A stretch of 64,000 nt of DNA from Calothrix sp. PCC 7103 (GCF_000331305.1 NZ_KB217478.1:4995595-5059594), one strand, 5' to 3'. Positions 1 to 9,816 are shown, counted from the stretch's first letter. Numbers and translations are program-made. The notes: generated from the letters alone by a model not told the origin.

Positions 1-277
1 TTTGATTTTCTTCCAAATCTGTTACATCCTGGGGAATGTCACGACGTGCTAATATGCCACCGTGAATGCGTGGATGTAGTGTTTTAACTCTTCCACCTAA
101 AATTTCGGGTGAACCAGTATAATCAGCGACTTTAGTTACTGGTAAACCTGCATCCTTTAAAGCTTTAGCGGTTCCTCCACTGCTAACTATATCAAAGCCA
201 AATTCTTCCACTAAACTTTTTGCTAGGTCGATTAAACCTGTTTTATTCGATACACTCAGCAGTGCTAGAGGCGCCAT
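1..277 (-). CDS. purH: Bifunctional purine biosynthesis protein PurH, N-terminal part (runs off the window)
   Basis: The first 92 codons are present; the rest lies before base 1. The translation starts [15 protein letters not shown] and continues with [24 protein letters not shown] and HGGILARRD. This is the IMP cyclohydrolase (MGS-like) domain of PurH, which closes FAICAR to IMP after the C-terminal domain has formylated AICAR, the last two steps of de novo purine synthesis in the cytoplasm. The start is the ATG at 275-277, preceded by a GGAAG-type ribosome binding site. The family assignment is secure; only the beginning is visible. Confidence 0.95.
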   Translation of the reverse strand, partial: MAPLALLSVSNKTGLIDLAKSLVEEFGFDIVSSGGTAKALKDAGLPVTKVADYTGSPEILGGRVKTLHPRIHGGILARRDIPQDVTDLEENQ

Positions 278-339
278 AATTCTCAAGCTTCCTTTGTCAA
301 ATTTAAATTAGGAGCAAAGAATATTTTACAGAAGTTAGG

Positions 340-498
340 TTACTGTGGTTTTTTTTGCTGATTTTTGGCGCCGTTGTTATCATCATTTGTTGCTTTAGCG
401 TCTTGGCAACAACCACCATCATCCCAATCATCACCATGATTATGATTACGGTTGCAAATCTTAACGTTCCCTTTAGCTGTTTTGTCGATATCAGACAT
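340..498 (-). CDS. Possible 52-residue micropeptide rich in Asp, Asn, His and Cys
   Basis: An ATG-started frame of 52 codons encodes MSDIDKTAKGNVKICNRN, then an HNHGDDWDDGGCC stretch and a basic, Asn-rich tail. It has no signal peptide or membrane segment. The clustered His, Asp and Cys residues could bind metal, but that is only an inference. It lies downstream of the NACHT gene on the same strand and before purH. The ribosome binding site is weak (AGG about 15 bases upstream). I do not recognise a family, and it could be a chance ORF. Confidence 0.35.
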   Translation of the reverse strand: MSDIDKTAKGNVKICNRNHNHGDDWDDGGCCQDAKATNDDNNGAKNQQKKPQ

Positions 499-548
499 GG
501 CTAAATATTACCTACTGTTGAGATGCACAATGCCAAGTATAAACGATA

Positions 549-657
549 AACGGCAATTAGCGGCAATTAACGGCAACCTGGCAACGGATGATAAACGGAT
601 GTAACGGATAAGTTACTCGTGAAATCAACTATCCGTTACATCCGTTGTATCCGTTGC
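549..657. repeat. CAACGGAT-type inverted repeat preceded by GGCAATTA repeats
   Basis: Bases 549-577 repeat GGCAATTA/GCGGCAATTAACGGCAA. Bases 581-657 form an imperfect inverted repeat with GCAACGGATG and GTAACGGATA on the left and TATCCGTTAC and ATCCGTTGC on the right. The second part is one of four copies in the window (also near 36.2, 54.6 and 58.2 kb), all at gene ends. It may act as a transcription terminator for the gene at 701-3070. Confidence 0.7.
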
Positions 658-700
658 AAGATTTTGACCCCCCGAATTCGCGTTTTTGTAGGGGGGGGAT

Positions 701-3070
701 TTATAATTTATTTGCAGGCAATAGCATATTATCGACTATTTGTTCGCGTAATTCTTTAGAAGAATAGTTTTCGCCGGATATACACTCTAATAATAGATCA
801 TTGGCGTAGATGTAATCATACAAAAGTTTGACATCTTCTGCATCTAGGTCAACTTGATAACCGACATCAAGATACTTTAACATTACTTGTCGTAAATCTT
901 CTGCCCATTGTTGCCAGTTTGAAGCAGAAGCTGTACTCAATGGACAGCGTTGTTGAAAATTGATTAAAGCTTCAGTCAAAAGATTATTATTTATTTCTTG
1001 TGCTTTTTCGATTGCTTCGCTTAATTTTTCGGCAATGTCAACCTCTACGTCTTCACCAATCTTTAACATTTTACTGGTAAAGTCTTTTTTGTTAAAACTG
1101 GTATATTTTTGACGAGTCACATCATTTGACATATCCTCAGCTAAAGCATGAATTGCTACTAGTCGAGAAATAAGTAAACTTCTTGGTTGTGGAGGAGTTA
1201 ATTGACGACGTTTGATATTAAAGTTTCTGATGTCAGTTGCAAAGTCAGCAAAAATCGCGCGTTCGATTTCGAGATTATTACTAATATATAAATCTACATC
1301 TAAATCAATTGCTAGATAGTAAGCTCTCCAACCACTCGAACTAACACCTGATGCAGTTGTCATTCTATCTAACCAACTTAGCATATTCTGCAAAGCCGGA
1401 CTATCTTTGACTATATTATTAACACATCTAAACATGAGCTTGAGAAATTCGTCAGCACTGCTTAAACGTTCCGTAACCAGAACAAATACTTCTCTCCATT
1501 GCTTTGCTGTGAGATTTTTTTCTACAAAGTTCTTTAGAAACTCTTGCTCACGATTTTCTACTACATATTCCGCAGCAAAATATTCTTGAAATGTCAAGTG
1601 TGAAAACGAATATATATTTTTAGCTTGCTGAATTAATAGTCCATAGTTAGATTCAATCAGTTTTAATATTTGCTGTGAGTCTATTTCAGTGGTAATATTT
1701 TGCATGAAGTCAGAAATTTGCTCTAGCAGTTCCCACTGATGCCATAACACTTTTGAAGGTTTATTATCTAAACCTTGATAAGCGATTTGGCTGAACATAT
1801 TAATTTTTCGTTGCCGAGATATATTAAAGCTGCTTCTACGCTCGATTCGACGACTAGCATCCCATTTTTTTAATAGTGTGTCTACTGCGTCGTTATAAAT
1901 TGCATAACGATTTAATGAAAAGTCATAGGTATTTTCAAAAGTTAAACACAGAATTGTTAACAGTAAGGGATTTGTTGCTAACTCTTTGACTGCTTCGTTG
2001 TCTTGCAACTTTTTTAAAAACACATCGCAAGTTTCTGCTTCACCTCTTTCTCTAAACCAGTTGCAAGCAAACGCTTCTATTTCAGCGCGCTCAAAATCAG
2101 CTATTTCAACTTCGGTAAAGTCATTAAATACATAATCTGAAGCTGTGGTACGACAGATGATTATAAAACGGTTATCGGGATATGTATTAACTAAATTATC
2201 AATTTCTCTATATATATTGTAAATATTTTCGTTATTTTTATCAGCTTTTACCTCGTCTAAACCATCAAGCAAAATAAAGCACTTTCCATTGTGCAATAGT
2301 TCACGCACTTTAGATTCTGAGTTTGGTATCCTGTTAGTAAATTCTTTGATGACTACATTTGTTAAACTACCAAATGGCTCATCATAAATATCTCGTAAAC
2401 GAATATATATTGGTATAATTTTATCATCACTTTCTCCTGTAGAGAAATTCATTGCCAGGTATTTTAAAAATGTAGTTTTACCTGCTCCTGGTTTACCAAG
2501 AACCATTAGCTTTCTGTAGCGCATTACAGCTTCTAATGCTGGAATATGCGTTTCGTTGCCAGAAAATGGTAATCGCCTATAGCTAGGGTTTTCTTCTGGA
2601 ATTGAGTCAAAACCATCTAGTAACAAATTTATTGTTTGTTGTCGGCGCCCTTGAATGTTTTTGAGTATTTGAAATTTTACATAAATATTATTTATCGATA
2701 CTGGTTCGTTCATATCCAATATCCTCATTGTGCTACATTTTCGAGCTAAATGATTCCAGTAGGGTGCTAGCCAATCTTGCGCTAAGTCTGTATGAGCAAA
2801 TTGTCTAACAGCTTCTTGGTAAGAAGACTGCTCTAATAAAACTTGGCAAAAGTAATTAAGATTTTTTTCTAAAGTTTTCGGTGGTTCTGTACTATTAAAG
2901 AAAGACCTTATTGTTCTTTCAGCTATTAAATTTTCGGACTCACTATCAATTTCTTGTTTAAAAGCATTATTTAATCTATTTATCAACGAACGAGGCGAAC
3001 TACCAAACTTTTCTGAGTACGCCTGCTTTAACAGCTTAAAAATTTCCGGATGAACTGGAATAGCTGCCAT
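701..3070 (-). CDS. NACHT-domain STAND NTPase
   Basis: About 789 residues. An N-terminal helical, possibly helix-turn-helix segment (about 1-150) is followed by a NACHT module with Walker A GKPGAGKTT (about 191-199) and Walker B FILLDGLDEV (about 264-273), then a long helical C-terminus without clear repeats. NACHT NTPases are signal-dependent switches, and many bacterial ones act in defence against phages. No N-terminal toxin domain is obvious. I chose Met at 3068-3070 because AGGAG sits 6 bases upstream; an ATG eight codons earlier (3094) lacks a good site. It is divergent from the WD40-GTPase-TIR gene. The NACHT call is firm; a defence role is inferred. Confidence 0.88.
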   Translation of the reverse strand: MAAIPVHPEIFKLLKQAYSEKFGSSPRSLINRLNNAFKQEIDSESENLIAERTIRSFFNSTEPPKTLEKNLNYFCQVLLEQSSYQEAVRQFAHTDLAQDWLAPYWNHLARKCSTMRILDMNEPVSINNIYVKFQILKNIQGRRQQTINLLLDGFDSIPEENPSYRRLPFSGNETHIPALEAVMRYRKLMVLGKPGAGKTTFLKYLAMNFSTGESDDKIIPIYIRLRDIYDEPFGSLTNVVIKEFTNRIPNSESKVRELLHNGKCFILLDGLDEVKADKNNENIYNIYREIDNLVNTYPDNRFIIICRTTASDYVFNDFTEVEIADFERAEIEAFACNWFRERGEAETCDVFLKKLQDNEAVKELATNPLLLTILCLTFENTYDFSLNRYAIYNDAVDTLLKKWDASRRIERRSSFNISRQRKINMFSQIAYQGLDNKPSKVLWHQWELLEQISDFMQNITTEIDSQQILKLIESNYGLLIQQAKNIYSFSHLTFQEYFAAEYVVENREQEFLKNFVEKNLTAKQWREVFVLVTERLSSADEFLKLMFRCVNNIVKDSPALQNMLSWLDRMTTASGVSSSGWRAYYLAIDLDVDLYISNNLEIERAIFADFATDIRNFNIKRRQLTPPQPRSLLISRLVAIHALAEDMSNDVTRQKYTSFNKKDFTSKMLKIGEDVEVDIAEKLSEAIEKAQEINNNLLTEALINFQQRCPLSTASASNWQQWAEDLRQVMLKYLDVGYQVDLDAEDVKLLYDYIYANDLLLECISGENYSSKELREQIVDNMLLPANKL

Positions 3071-3485
3071 TTCTAACTCCTGTGTTTTTAGCATAATTAT
3101 TAACCTAATATAAAGAATCTAAAGGACATCAAGCTATATAAAGCAATACAATTAACTATAGAAACCTGAAAAACCCGGTTTCTTAATCTCATATTGTAGC
3201 CAAAAAATGTGACAATATCCCCAATTGCCGCAGAATGCCGCTAATTGCCGTTAATTACTTTTAATATTGAAAAAGCTATTTGTAAAAACTATAAAAATTG
3301 ATTATATCTATAATTTGAATCAATAAAATAAATTGCTATATTAAATACATATACCACGTTTCTACATCTCGGCGCCTCTATGGTTAAATAGGCATTTGTA
3401 TTAAATTTATCAGGGTAATATCAGTAATTGCTGCATAAGAGTGTGAAGTTTAGAAGTATAAGAAGTATAGTTACCTGTAATAACC
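3071..3485. other. Divergent intergenic region between two STAND-type genes
   Basis: This AT-rich spacer must hold the promoters of both flanking genes. It contains an AAACCCGGTTTCTT repeat (3161-3184) and, at 3222-3257, an ATTGCCG/GCCGCTAATTGCCG tract. That tract is the reverse complement of the GGCAATTA repeats at 549-577, so the NACHT gene sits between inverted copies. No other gene is seen. Confidence 0.6.
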
Positions 3486-6400
3486 ATGAGCAACCAGGAA
3501 GATATACGCACGACTCCACCCGGTTGGCAATTAGAACGCACCATGACGGGGCACAATGGATTGATTAGTCGAGTTGAATGGGCACCTAATGGTAAGATGT
3601 TGGCCTCACCGTCGTTTGACCGAAGTATAAAACTTTGGGATTTAGATACTGGTGAGTGCATCCACACACTCAAGGGTCACGATGGACGAGTATGGGCTGT
3701 CGCTTGGTCTCCAGATAGTAAACTTATAGCTTCTGGGTCAACTGATAATACTGTCCGATTATGGCATACAGGTACAGGTGAACTAAGGCATAAGTTTGAT
3801 GTACATGGTGGTACCTGTTTAAATATGGCATGGTCTCCTGACAGCGAGTTAATAGCGGCTGGTGGAATTGGAGACAATTGGTCGATAATAATTGGGCATG
3901 TCAAAACGCAAAAAAGCCAAGTTCTTGAAGGACACACTGGACAGGTAAATAGTGTGGCATGGTCTCCTGATGGGAATATACTGGCATCTGTTTCTCACGA
4001 TACGACGGTTCGTTTGTGGAACAGAGAAACTTTAGAACTTAAAAAAATCTTGACAGGACACGACGCTGATGTTCATAGTGTTAATTGGGCGCCTGATGGA
4101 AATTTGCTAGCAACCGCTTCGCTTGATAACACTATTCGTCTATGGAATCCTCACACAGGACAAACAATATTTATATTAGAAGGACATACAGCATCAGTTA
4201 ACTGCGTTGAATTTTCGTATGATGGCAAGTTTTTGGCTTCTAAATCTTCTGATGGGACTGTGCGTTTATGGCGGTGCGACACATGGGAGACAGTGACAAT
4301 ATTATCTGAGGAAACTTTTAAGTCTTTGCCGTTTGGACTTGCTTTTCACCCAACGCAACCAATATTGGCAACTTTAGGAGAAGCTGATATTGCAATTAGG
4401 ATTTGGAAACTTGACGAAGAAGCTTTACTTAATCAGTCTCCTGCAAATCCCTCTGATTTATATAGAAATGCCAAAGTCATATTAGTCGGTGAAAGTGGTG
4501 TAGGTAAATCTGGTTTAAGTTTGGTGTTGACAAATAAACAGTTTCGTCCTACAGAATCTACTCATGGTCGCTATGTTTGGACTTTTGACCGAAAGGAATT
4601 GAATTTAAGCGATAATCGTAAAGAATTACGAGAAATACTATTATGGGACTTGGCGGGACAACCTGGTTATCGTTTAATTCATCAACTGTATTTAAATGAG
4701 TTAGCAGTAGCGCTGATAGTTTGTGATGCCCGTAGCGAAACAGACCCCTTTGCTGGAGTATACTATTGGAACCGCGCGTTACGGCAAGCTGAAAAATTAC
4801 AGGGAGATTCGGCGCCGAAGTTAAAAAAGTTTTTGGTTACTGCTCGTGCAGATAGAGGTAGCGTTAGCGTAACCCCTGCACGTATCAATGAAGTAGTTGA
4901 AAAGCTGGGACTAGATGGTCATTTTGAAACTAGCGCCAAAGAAGGATGGAATATCAGAGAACTAGCACAGGCAATTTGTCAAGCTGTGGAATGGGACAAT
5001 CTACCACAAGTAATTTCTACAGAACTATTTCAAAGAATCAAAGTTTTTTTGATACAAGAAAAACAGGAGGAAAGATTATTATCTCCGGTAGATGATTTAT
5101 TTCGTTCTTTTGTCAAAACTTTAGATGACTCGAATTCTAAACAAACACGTCAAGAATTTGATACTTGTATACGACTCGTTGAGTCACGCGATTTAATTAG
5201 GAGACTAAGTTTTGGTAATCTTGTACTGCTACAGCCCGAATTATTAGACGCTTATGCCTCAGCAATAATTAACGCTGCCAAAGAGCAACCAGAAGGTTTA
5301 GGTTGTATTGCTGAAGATTCGGTGCTTGCAGGCAAGTTTCGGATGCCTTCTTCTGAGCGCATAAAAGATAAACAACAAGAAAAATTACTATTAATTGCCA
5401 CAGTTGAAGAATTATTCGCTCGTGAAATAGCTTTACGCGAACAAAGCGACACAGGCCCTTTATTAGTATTTCCTTCTCAAATGACTCGCGAATGGCCTCT
5501 AGCGCCTGACCCTGAAGGAAAAGCTGTAATATTAGGATTTGAGGGGGCAATAGTAGGTATATATACGACATTAACAGTACGTTTATCGAGAAGCGCATTT
5601 TTTAAGTGTAAAGAAATGTGGAAAAATGCCGCCATCTTTGAAGCGCAAGTTGGTGGAGAGTGTGGAATATGGTTACGACACATTGGTAATGTAGATGAAG
5701 GGAAAGCAGAATTAACGCTTTTCTTTAAACCAGAAGCAAGCGAACAAACACGACTACAATTTGAAGAGTACGTACATACCCACTTAAAACGTCGCGCTTT
5801 GCCGGAAACTATTCAGCTTAGACGAATACTAGTATGTACTCAATGTGGCGCCTCTGTAAATGAATCGCATGTAATACTAAGAAAAAAACGTGGTTTTGAT
5901 TGGATTAATTGTAGCGTCTGTGATGCCAGAATATCTTTACTTGATGGTGATAGTAGTTTCAGTAGTCAGCGTGCTGAAATTCCACAAATTATAAAAATGG
6001 ATATAGCTGCTGATAAAGGACGCGAAATTGAAACGGCAACTTCTATAATTAAAGGCAAAGAAGCTACAAATGATTTTGATGTATTTCTATCTCACAATAG
6101 TAAAGATAAACCTTTTGTAGAAAGAATAGCCGAGCTTTTACGGCAGCGCGGTTTAAACCCTTGGCTAGATAAAGCAGAAATTCCTCCAGGAATGTCATTT
6201 CAAAAATATATAATCAATGGAATTAAACAATCAAAATCGGCGGCTGTTTTCATTAGTACTAATGGTTTAGGAGATTGGCAAGAGCAAGAGCTACTAATTC
6301 TCAACAACCGCAGAGTCAAAAAAAATCTACCTATAATTCCCGTTTTATTACCAGGTCTTAATGTGATACCAGAGGAACCGAATGTACTACTATTTTTCAG

Positions 6401-6494
6401 TGAATTAAACTGGATAAATTTTAATGAAAATGTTGACGAGCTAGAACCTTTGGAAAAGTTAATACAGGGAATTAAAGGTTTATATAAAGACTAA
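3486..6494 (+). CDS. WD40 repeat - Ras-like GTPase - zinc ribbon - TIR domain protein
   Basis: 1002 residues. WD40 repeats fill about 18-310 (several GH...LW/IRLW units). A small GTPase domain follows: P-loop GESGVGKSG (about 335), DLAGQPGY (about 388), TARAD in place of NKxD, and ETSAKEGW as G5. Next comes a mixed region with a CxxC...CxxC zinc ribbon (about 784-812). The TIR domain runs from about 862 (FDVFLSHNSKDK, WLDKAEIPPG, and a Glu in GDWQEQEL in the usual catalytic position). The layout resembles Roc-COR-like signalling proteins and TIR NADase effectors: a WD40 sensor, a GTPase switch and a TIR output. It heads a possible operon with 6548-8193. Domains are clear; activity and trigger are inferred. 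Confidence 0.9.
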   Translation: MSNQEDIRTTPPGWQLERTMTGHNGLISRVEWAPNGKMLASPSFDRSIKLWDLDTGECIHTLKGHDGRVWAVAWSPDSKLIASGSTDNTVRLWHTGTGELRHKFDVHGGTCLNMAWSPDSELIAAGGIGDNWSIIIGHVKTQKSQVLEGHTGQVNSVAWSPDGNILASVSHDTTVRLWNRETLELKKILTGHDADVHSVNWAPDGNLLATASLDNTIRLWNPHTGQTIFILEGHTASVNCVEFSYDGKFLASKSSDGTVRLWRCDTWETVTILSEETFKSLPFGLAFHPTQPILATLGEADIAIRIWKLDEEALLNQSPANPSDLYRNAKVILVGESGVGKSGLSLVLTNKQFRPTESTHGRYVWTFDRKELNLSDNRKELREILLWDLAGQPGYRLIHQLYLNELAVALIVCDARSETDPFAGVYYWNRALRQAEKLQGDSAPKLKKFLVTARADRGSVSVTPARINEVVEKLGLDGHFETSAKEGWNIRELAQAICQAVEWDNLPQVISTELFQRIKVFLIQEKQEERLLSPVDDLFRSFVKTLDDSNSKQTRQEFDTCIRLVESRDLIRRLSFGNLVLLQPELLDAYASAIINAAKEQPEGLGCIAEDSVLAGKFRMPSSERIKDKQQEKLLLIATVEELFAREIALREQSDTGPLLVFPSQMTREWPLAPDPEGKAVILGFEGAIVGIYTTLTVRLSRSAFFKCKEMWKNAAIFEAQVGGECGIWLRHIGNVDEGKAELTLFFKPEASEQTRLQFEEYVHTHLKRRALPETIQLRRILVCTQCGASVNESHVILRKKRGFDWINCSVCDARISLLDGDSSFSSQRAEIPQIIKMDIAADKGREIETATSIIKGKEATNDFDVFLSHNSKDKPFVERIAELLRQRGLNPWLDKAEIPPGMSFQKYIINGIKQSKSAAVFISTNGLGDWQEQELLILNNRRVKKNLPIIPVLLPGLNVIPEEPNVLLFFSELNWINFNENVDELEPLEKLIQGIKGLYKD

Positions 6495-6547
6495 AATCCG
6501 AGAAACCCAGTTTCTGATTTCTATAACTTCTACCAATAATTATTTTT

Positions 6548-7057
6548 ATGGCTAAACACGACGCACCCAAGTTAAAGAAAATATCTGTCAACTTGCCTTT
6601 TGGTATTGGGGGGACAGAATGGGAACCAGATGTCAGCGAAGCGAAAGCTGCTTGGTCGTTATATGTTGAACTCGTTACACGTATTGCTATTCAACCTTTG
6701 AGTATTGAACAAGACCAAGGTTTGCTTCGCGAAGCGCTTACATCTTTACACAGTTTGTTTGCGACCACACGTCAAATTTTACGTGAAGCTGGGCCTGGTG
6801 TTGGCGCCTCAAAACAGTCAGTAGGTGCCATTGCTATTGCCGTACTCAACCGGGGTTTACGACCGTTTTTATCCAAATGGCATCCTTTATTACAAGCTTG
6901 GGAAGCTTTGAGGGCGCCTGACGTTAACCCTGTAGAATATGAGCGTAGTTGGGAAAAAGAAGAACAATTACGACACGAGTTAGAATTGCTTAGGCAAGAT
7001 ATAGAGCAATATGCCATTGCGCTATCTGTCATTGCAGGTGTTGATTATTATCAGTAG
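6548..7057 (+). CDS. Conserved-looking helical protein of unknown function
   Basis: 169 residues, mostly helical, without a signal peptide or membrane segment. A Gly-Arg-containing centre (RGLRPFLSKWHP, about 111-122) is followed by a charged helix rich in Glu, Leu and Arg near the C-terminus. It starts 53 bp after the TIR gene on the same strand, separated only by an AGAAACCCAGTTTCT repeat, so the two may be co-transcribed. I do not recognise the family; a partner role to the TIR protein is a guess from context. Confidence 0.75.
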   Translation: MAKHDAPKLKKISVNLPFGIGGTEWEPDVSEAKAAWSLYVELVTRIAIQPLSIEQDQGLLREALTSLHSLFATTRQILREAGPGVGASKQSVGAIAIAVLNRGLRPFLSKWHPLLQAWEALRAPDVNPVEYERSWEKEEQLRHELELLRQDIEQYAIALSVIAGVDYYQ

Positions 7058-7058
7058 A

Positions 7059-7092
7059 TTAGGAACGGGCAGGGATGCCCATTCCACAAGAG
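7059..7092. repeat. GGGCAGGGATGCCC-type palindrome
   Basis: AGGAACGGGCAGGGATGCCC followed by ATTCCACAAGAG. Similar units lie at 21272-21298 and 42557-42590. It belongs to the dispersed short palindromes typical of filamentous cyanobacteria and fills the gap between two co-directed genes. Confidence 0.6.
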
Positions 7093-7115
7093 TTATGTTG
7101 TAAATAAATAAGTAA

Positions 7116-7556
7116 ATGAATAAATATATTGAACCATTAGAAGAATATAGCGGTGAAAATAAAGCAATATTTTTAGCAGGGGGAATAAGTAATTGCCCGG
7201 ATTGGCAAGCAGAAATAGTAGAATTACTGAAACCTAATTCTTTGACAATATTAAATCCTCGGCGCCATAATTTCCCCATTCATGACTCAGATGCTTCTGT
7301 TAAACAAATAGAGTGGGAACACAAACACCTGCGACTCGCACACACAATACTCTTTTGGTTCCCCCAAGAAAGTATATGCCCAATTGCACTTTATGAGTTA
7401 GGCGCCTGGTCAATGACCGATAAACCTATATTTATTGGGATGCATCCAAATTACCCAAGAAGGCAAGATGTGGAAATTCAAACGAAATTAGTACGTCCTG
7501 AAATCAAAATTGTTTATTCTTTAGAAGAATTAGCACAGCAAATCTTATCTTCGTAA
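7116..7556 (+). CDS. Nucleoside 2-deoxyribosyltransferase-like protein
   Basis: 146 residues. IFLAGGISNCPDWQ at the N-terminus, NPRRHNFP, then WEHKHLRLAHTILFWFP and ALYELGAW match the nucleoside 2-deoxyribosyltransferase-like fold (the Nuc_deoxyri_tr2 group). Family members cleave or transfer N-glycosidic bonds of nucleosides, and the ELGAW-type Glu is the usual nucleophile region. It stops one base before the next start (7558), so the two are translationally linked. With a TIR gene upstream, a role in nucleotide or NAD-derived metabolism is conceivable, but this is inference. Confidence 0.8.
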   Translation: MNKYIEPLEEYSGENKAIFLAGGISNCPDWQAEIVELLKPNSLTILNPRRHNFPIHDSDASVKQIEWEHKHLRLAHTILFWFPQESICPIALYELGAWSMTDKPIFIGMHPNYPRRQDVEIQTKLVRPEIKIVYSLEELAQQILSS

Positions 7557-7557
7557 A

Positions 7558-8193
7558 ATGACATTAGAAGCTATTACAGTTCCACCACAAACGAAGCAAA
7601 CTCCTATGCAACAAATTATTATGCTGCATGGGTGGGGCGCCAATGCTGAAGATTTAGTATCGTTGGCGCCTTATTTGAATTTACCTGATTACCAATTTAT
7701 TTTTCCGAATGCACCATTTCCTTACCCCTATTCCCCTGGTGGTAGAGCGTGGTACGACTTAAGGTCAGATAATATGTATAAAGGATTACCGGAGTGTGAA
7801 GAAATATTAAGACAGTGGATACTCTCTTTAGAAGGAAGTACCTCAGTGCCGTTATCAAGGACAATTTTAAGTGGTTTCTCACAAGGGGGTGCAATGACTT
7901 TGGATGTAGGTTCAAAACTGCCTCTGGCTGGTTTAGTGTCTATAAGCGGTTATTGGCATGAGATGAAAACCAGTAGTAATGATATTAATGACATGAATCG
8001 GGCATCGACTTTAATAATGCATGGCAAGCAGGACTCTGTAGTTCCACTTGCTGCGGCAGTAAAAGCGCGAGAAGCCCTTCTGGCATTAGGTGTTGAGGTA
8101 GAATATAAAGAGTTTGATGCCGAACATGAAATCAATGTAGAAATGTTAGAAGTATTACGGAACTTTATTTTAAAAACACTTCCGCTATCGTAG
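7558..8193 (+). CDS. Phospholipase/carboxylesterase family alpha/beta hydrolase
   Basis: 211 residues. MLHGWGANAEDL forms the oxyanion region, GFSQGGAM carries the nucleophilic Ser, GKQDSVVP the Asp and AEHEIN the His, a complete catalytic triad of the YpfH/carboxylesterase type. Such enzymes hydrolyse short acyl or phospholipid esters in the cytoplasm. No signal peptide is visible. The start lies immediately after the stop of the deoxyribosyltransferase-like gene. The natural substrate cannot be told. Confidence 0.88.
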   Translation: MTLEAITVPPQTKQTPMQQIIMLHGWGANAEDLVSLAPYLNLPDYQFIFPNAPFPYPYSPGGRAWYDLRSDNMYKGLPECEEILRQWILSLEGSTSVPLSRTILSGFSQGGAMTLDVGSKLPLAGLVSISGYWHEMKTSSNDINDMNRASTLIMHGKQDSVVPLAAAVKAREALLALGVEVEYKEFDAEHEINVEMLEVLRNFILKTLPLS

Positions 8194-8340
8194 TTACAGA
8201 ATTTTTACAAAATCGCGTACAAATCCGGATAAAATTCACGAAAATCATCGCATTGAGTGAGTAATATATATTGGGTGGGTTAATTAAAGTAACCAACCGT
8301 TTCCTGATTGCGAATGCAGAAACTGGGAGGGGCAAGCATA

Positions 8341-8553
8341 ATGAAGACTTTAAGCATTTCTAAAAATCAAATTGCTACCATGACTGCACAAGATGTGGAA
8401 ACACTAGCTACACGTCTTGAACAGGATAACTATGGTAACGCTTTCGAGGGGTTGAACGATTGGCACTTACTACGTGCTGTTGCGTTTCAGCGTCCTGAGT
8501 TGGTTGAGTCCTACGTCCACCTTTTAGATTTAGAACCCTACGACGAAGCGTAA
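8341..8553 (+). CDS. Small cyanobacterial protein, DUF2555-like
   Basis: 70 residues from the ATG at 8341, chosen because GGAGGGG lies 8 bases upstream; a TTG 33 bases earlier is in frame but has no such site. The motifs NAFEGLNDWHLLRA and RPELVESYVHLLDLE match my memory of a short family found only in cyanobacteria (DUF2555), of unknown function. It lies 42 bp before coaBC on the same strand. Confidence 0.8.
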   Translation: MKTLSISKNQIATMTAQDVETLATRLEQDNYGNAFEGLNDWHLLRAVAFQRPELVESYVHLLDLEPYDEA

Positions 8554-8595
8554 TAATGTAGAGACTGTACATTTACAGTCTCCTCCTTTCACACG

Positions 8596-9816
8596 ATGCA
8601 ACCAAAATTTCAACGTCGAGTTCTTATAGGTGTTGGTGGTGGTATTGCTGCTTACAAGGTTTGCGAAGTTGTTTCTACACTTTTCAAACAACGAATAGAA
8701 ATAAGAGTCATTCTTACTAATTCCGCGCAGCAGTTCGTTACACCCTTAACATTCGCAACGCTATCACGTCATCGTGCTTACACCGATGATGATTTTTGGC
8801 AGTCTAACAACCCACGTCCCTTACATATTGAGCTAGGGGAGTGGGCAGATATTTTTTTAATAGCACCTCTAACTGCCAACACTACCGCGAAGTTAGCTCA
8901 GGGAATGGCAGATAATTTGCTAACCAACACTGTACTTGCTTCCAAGTGTCCCATATTATTGGCGCCTGCCATGAATACCGACATGTGGGAACAAGTTGCT
9001 GTACAGAGAAATTGGCAAATGCTTTTAACTGACCAACGCTATCACAGTATAGACACCACATCAGGGTTACTAGCTTGTGACCGAGTTGGTAAGGGTCGGA
9101 TGGCAGAACCCAAAGAAATTGTTTCTTACATTCAATCTTTATTACATACCTCTGGCAAACGTGACTTGGTAGGCAAAAATATTTTAATTAGTGCGGGTGG
9201 TACTCGTGAGTTTTTTGACCCAGTAAGATTTATTGGTAATCCGTCTACTGGCAAAATGGGGTTAAGTTTAGCTGTTTCGGCTTTACATCGAGGTGCCAAT
9301 GTTACGCTTGTACATGGAGTATCTTCTTTACAAGTGCCACCAGAAATGAAAGCAATACCAATAGTCACAGCAGAGGAAATGCGGCAAGTAATGCTGCAAG
9401 AATTACTTAATTCTGATGTTATAATTATGTCAGCTGCTGTCGCTGATATGAAACCCCGTGATTATAATTCTGAAAAACTACCCAAAAAAGCACTACCAGA
9501 AAATCTAGCATTGGCGCCAGTACCTGATATCATCTCAGAGTTAGCGCAGTACAAACAGCCACATCAAAAGTTGATTGGATTTGCCGCACAAACAGGAGAT
9601 ATTGTTACTCCAGCATTAGATAAACTACATCGTAAAAAATTAGACGCTATCATCGCAAACCCAGTAGATAAGAAAGACAGCGGATTTGGGAGCGATAACA
9701 ATCAAGCTATATATATAGATAAAAACAACCAAATAGAAATACCATCTTGTTCCAAACTAGAAATGGCGCATCACATATTTGATATTATTAATCATCATTT
9801 AATTCATCATAATTAA
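8596..9816 (+). CDS. coaBC: Phosphopantothenoylcysteine decarboxylase / phosphopantothenate-cysteine ligase
   Basis: 406 residues, normal for the fused enzyme. The N-terminal flavoprotein half has [20 protein letters not shown] (PAMNxxMW motif) and the substrate-clamp Cys in [12 protein letters not shown]. The C-terminal ligase half has [25 protein letters not shown] and a late Lys-rich region. It converts 4'-phosphopantothenate to 4'-phosphopantetheine for coenzyme A. Its 3' end overlaps the convergent S4 gene by 29 bp. Confidence 0.96.
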   Translation: MQPKFQRRVLIGVGGGIAAYKVCEVVSTLFKQRIEIRVILTNSAQQFVTPLTFATLSRHRAYTDDDFWQSNNPRPLHIELGEWADIFLIAPLTANTTAKLAQGMADNLLTNTVLASKCPILLAPAMNTDMWEQVAVQRNWQMLLTDQRYHSIDTTSGLLACDRVGKGRMAEPKEIVSYIQSLLHTSGKRDLVGKNILISAGGTREFFDPVRFIGNPSTGKMGLSLAVSALHRGANVTLVHGVSSLQVPPEMKAIPIVTAEEMRQVMLQELLNSDVIIMSAAVADMKPRDYNSEKLPKKALPENLALAPVPDIISELAQYKQPHQKLIGFAAQTGDIVTPALDKLHRKKLDAIIANPVDKKDSGFGSDNNQAIYIDKNNQIEIPSCSKLEMAHHIFDIINHHLIHHN

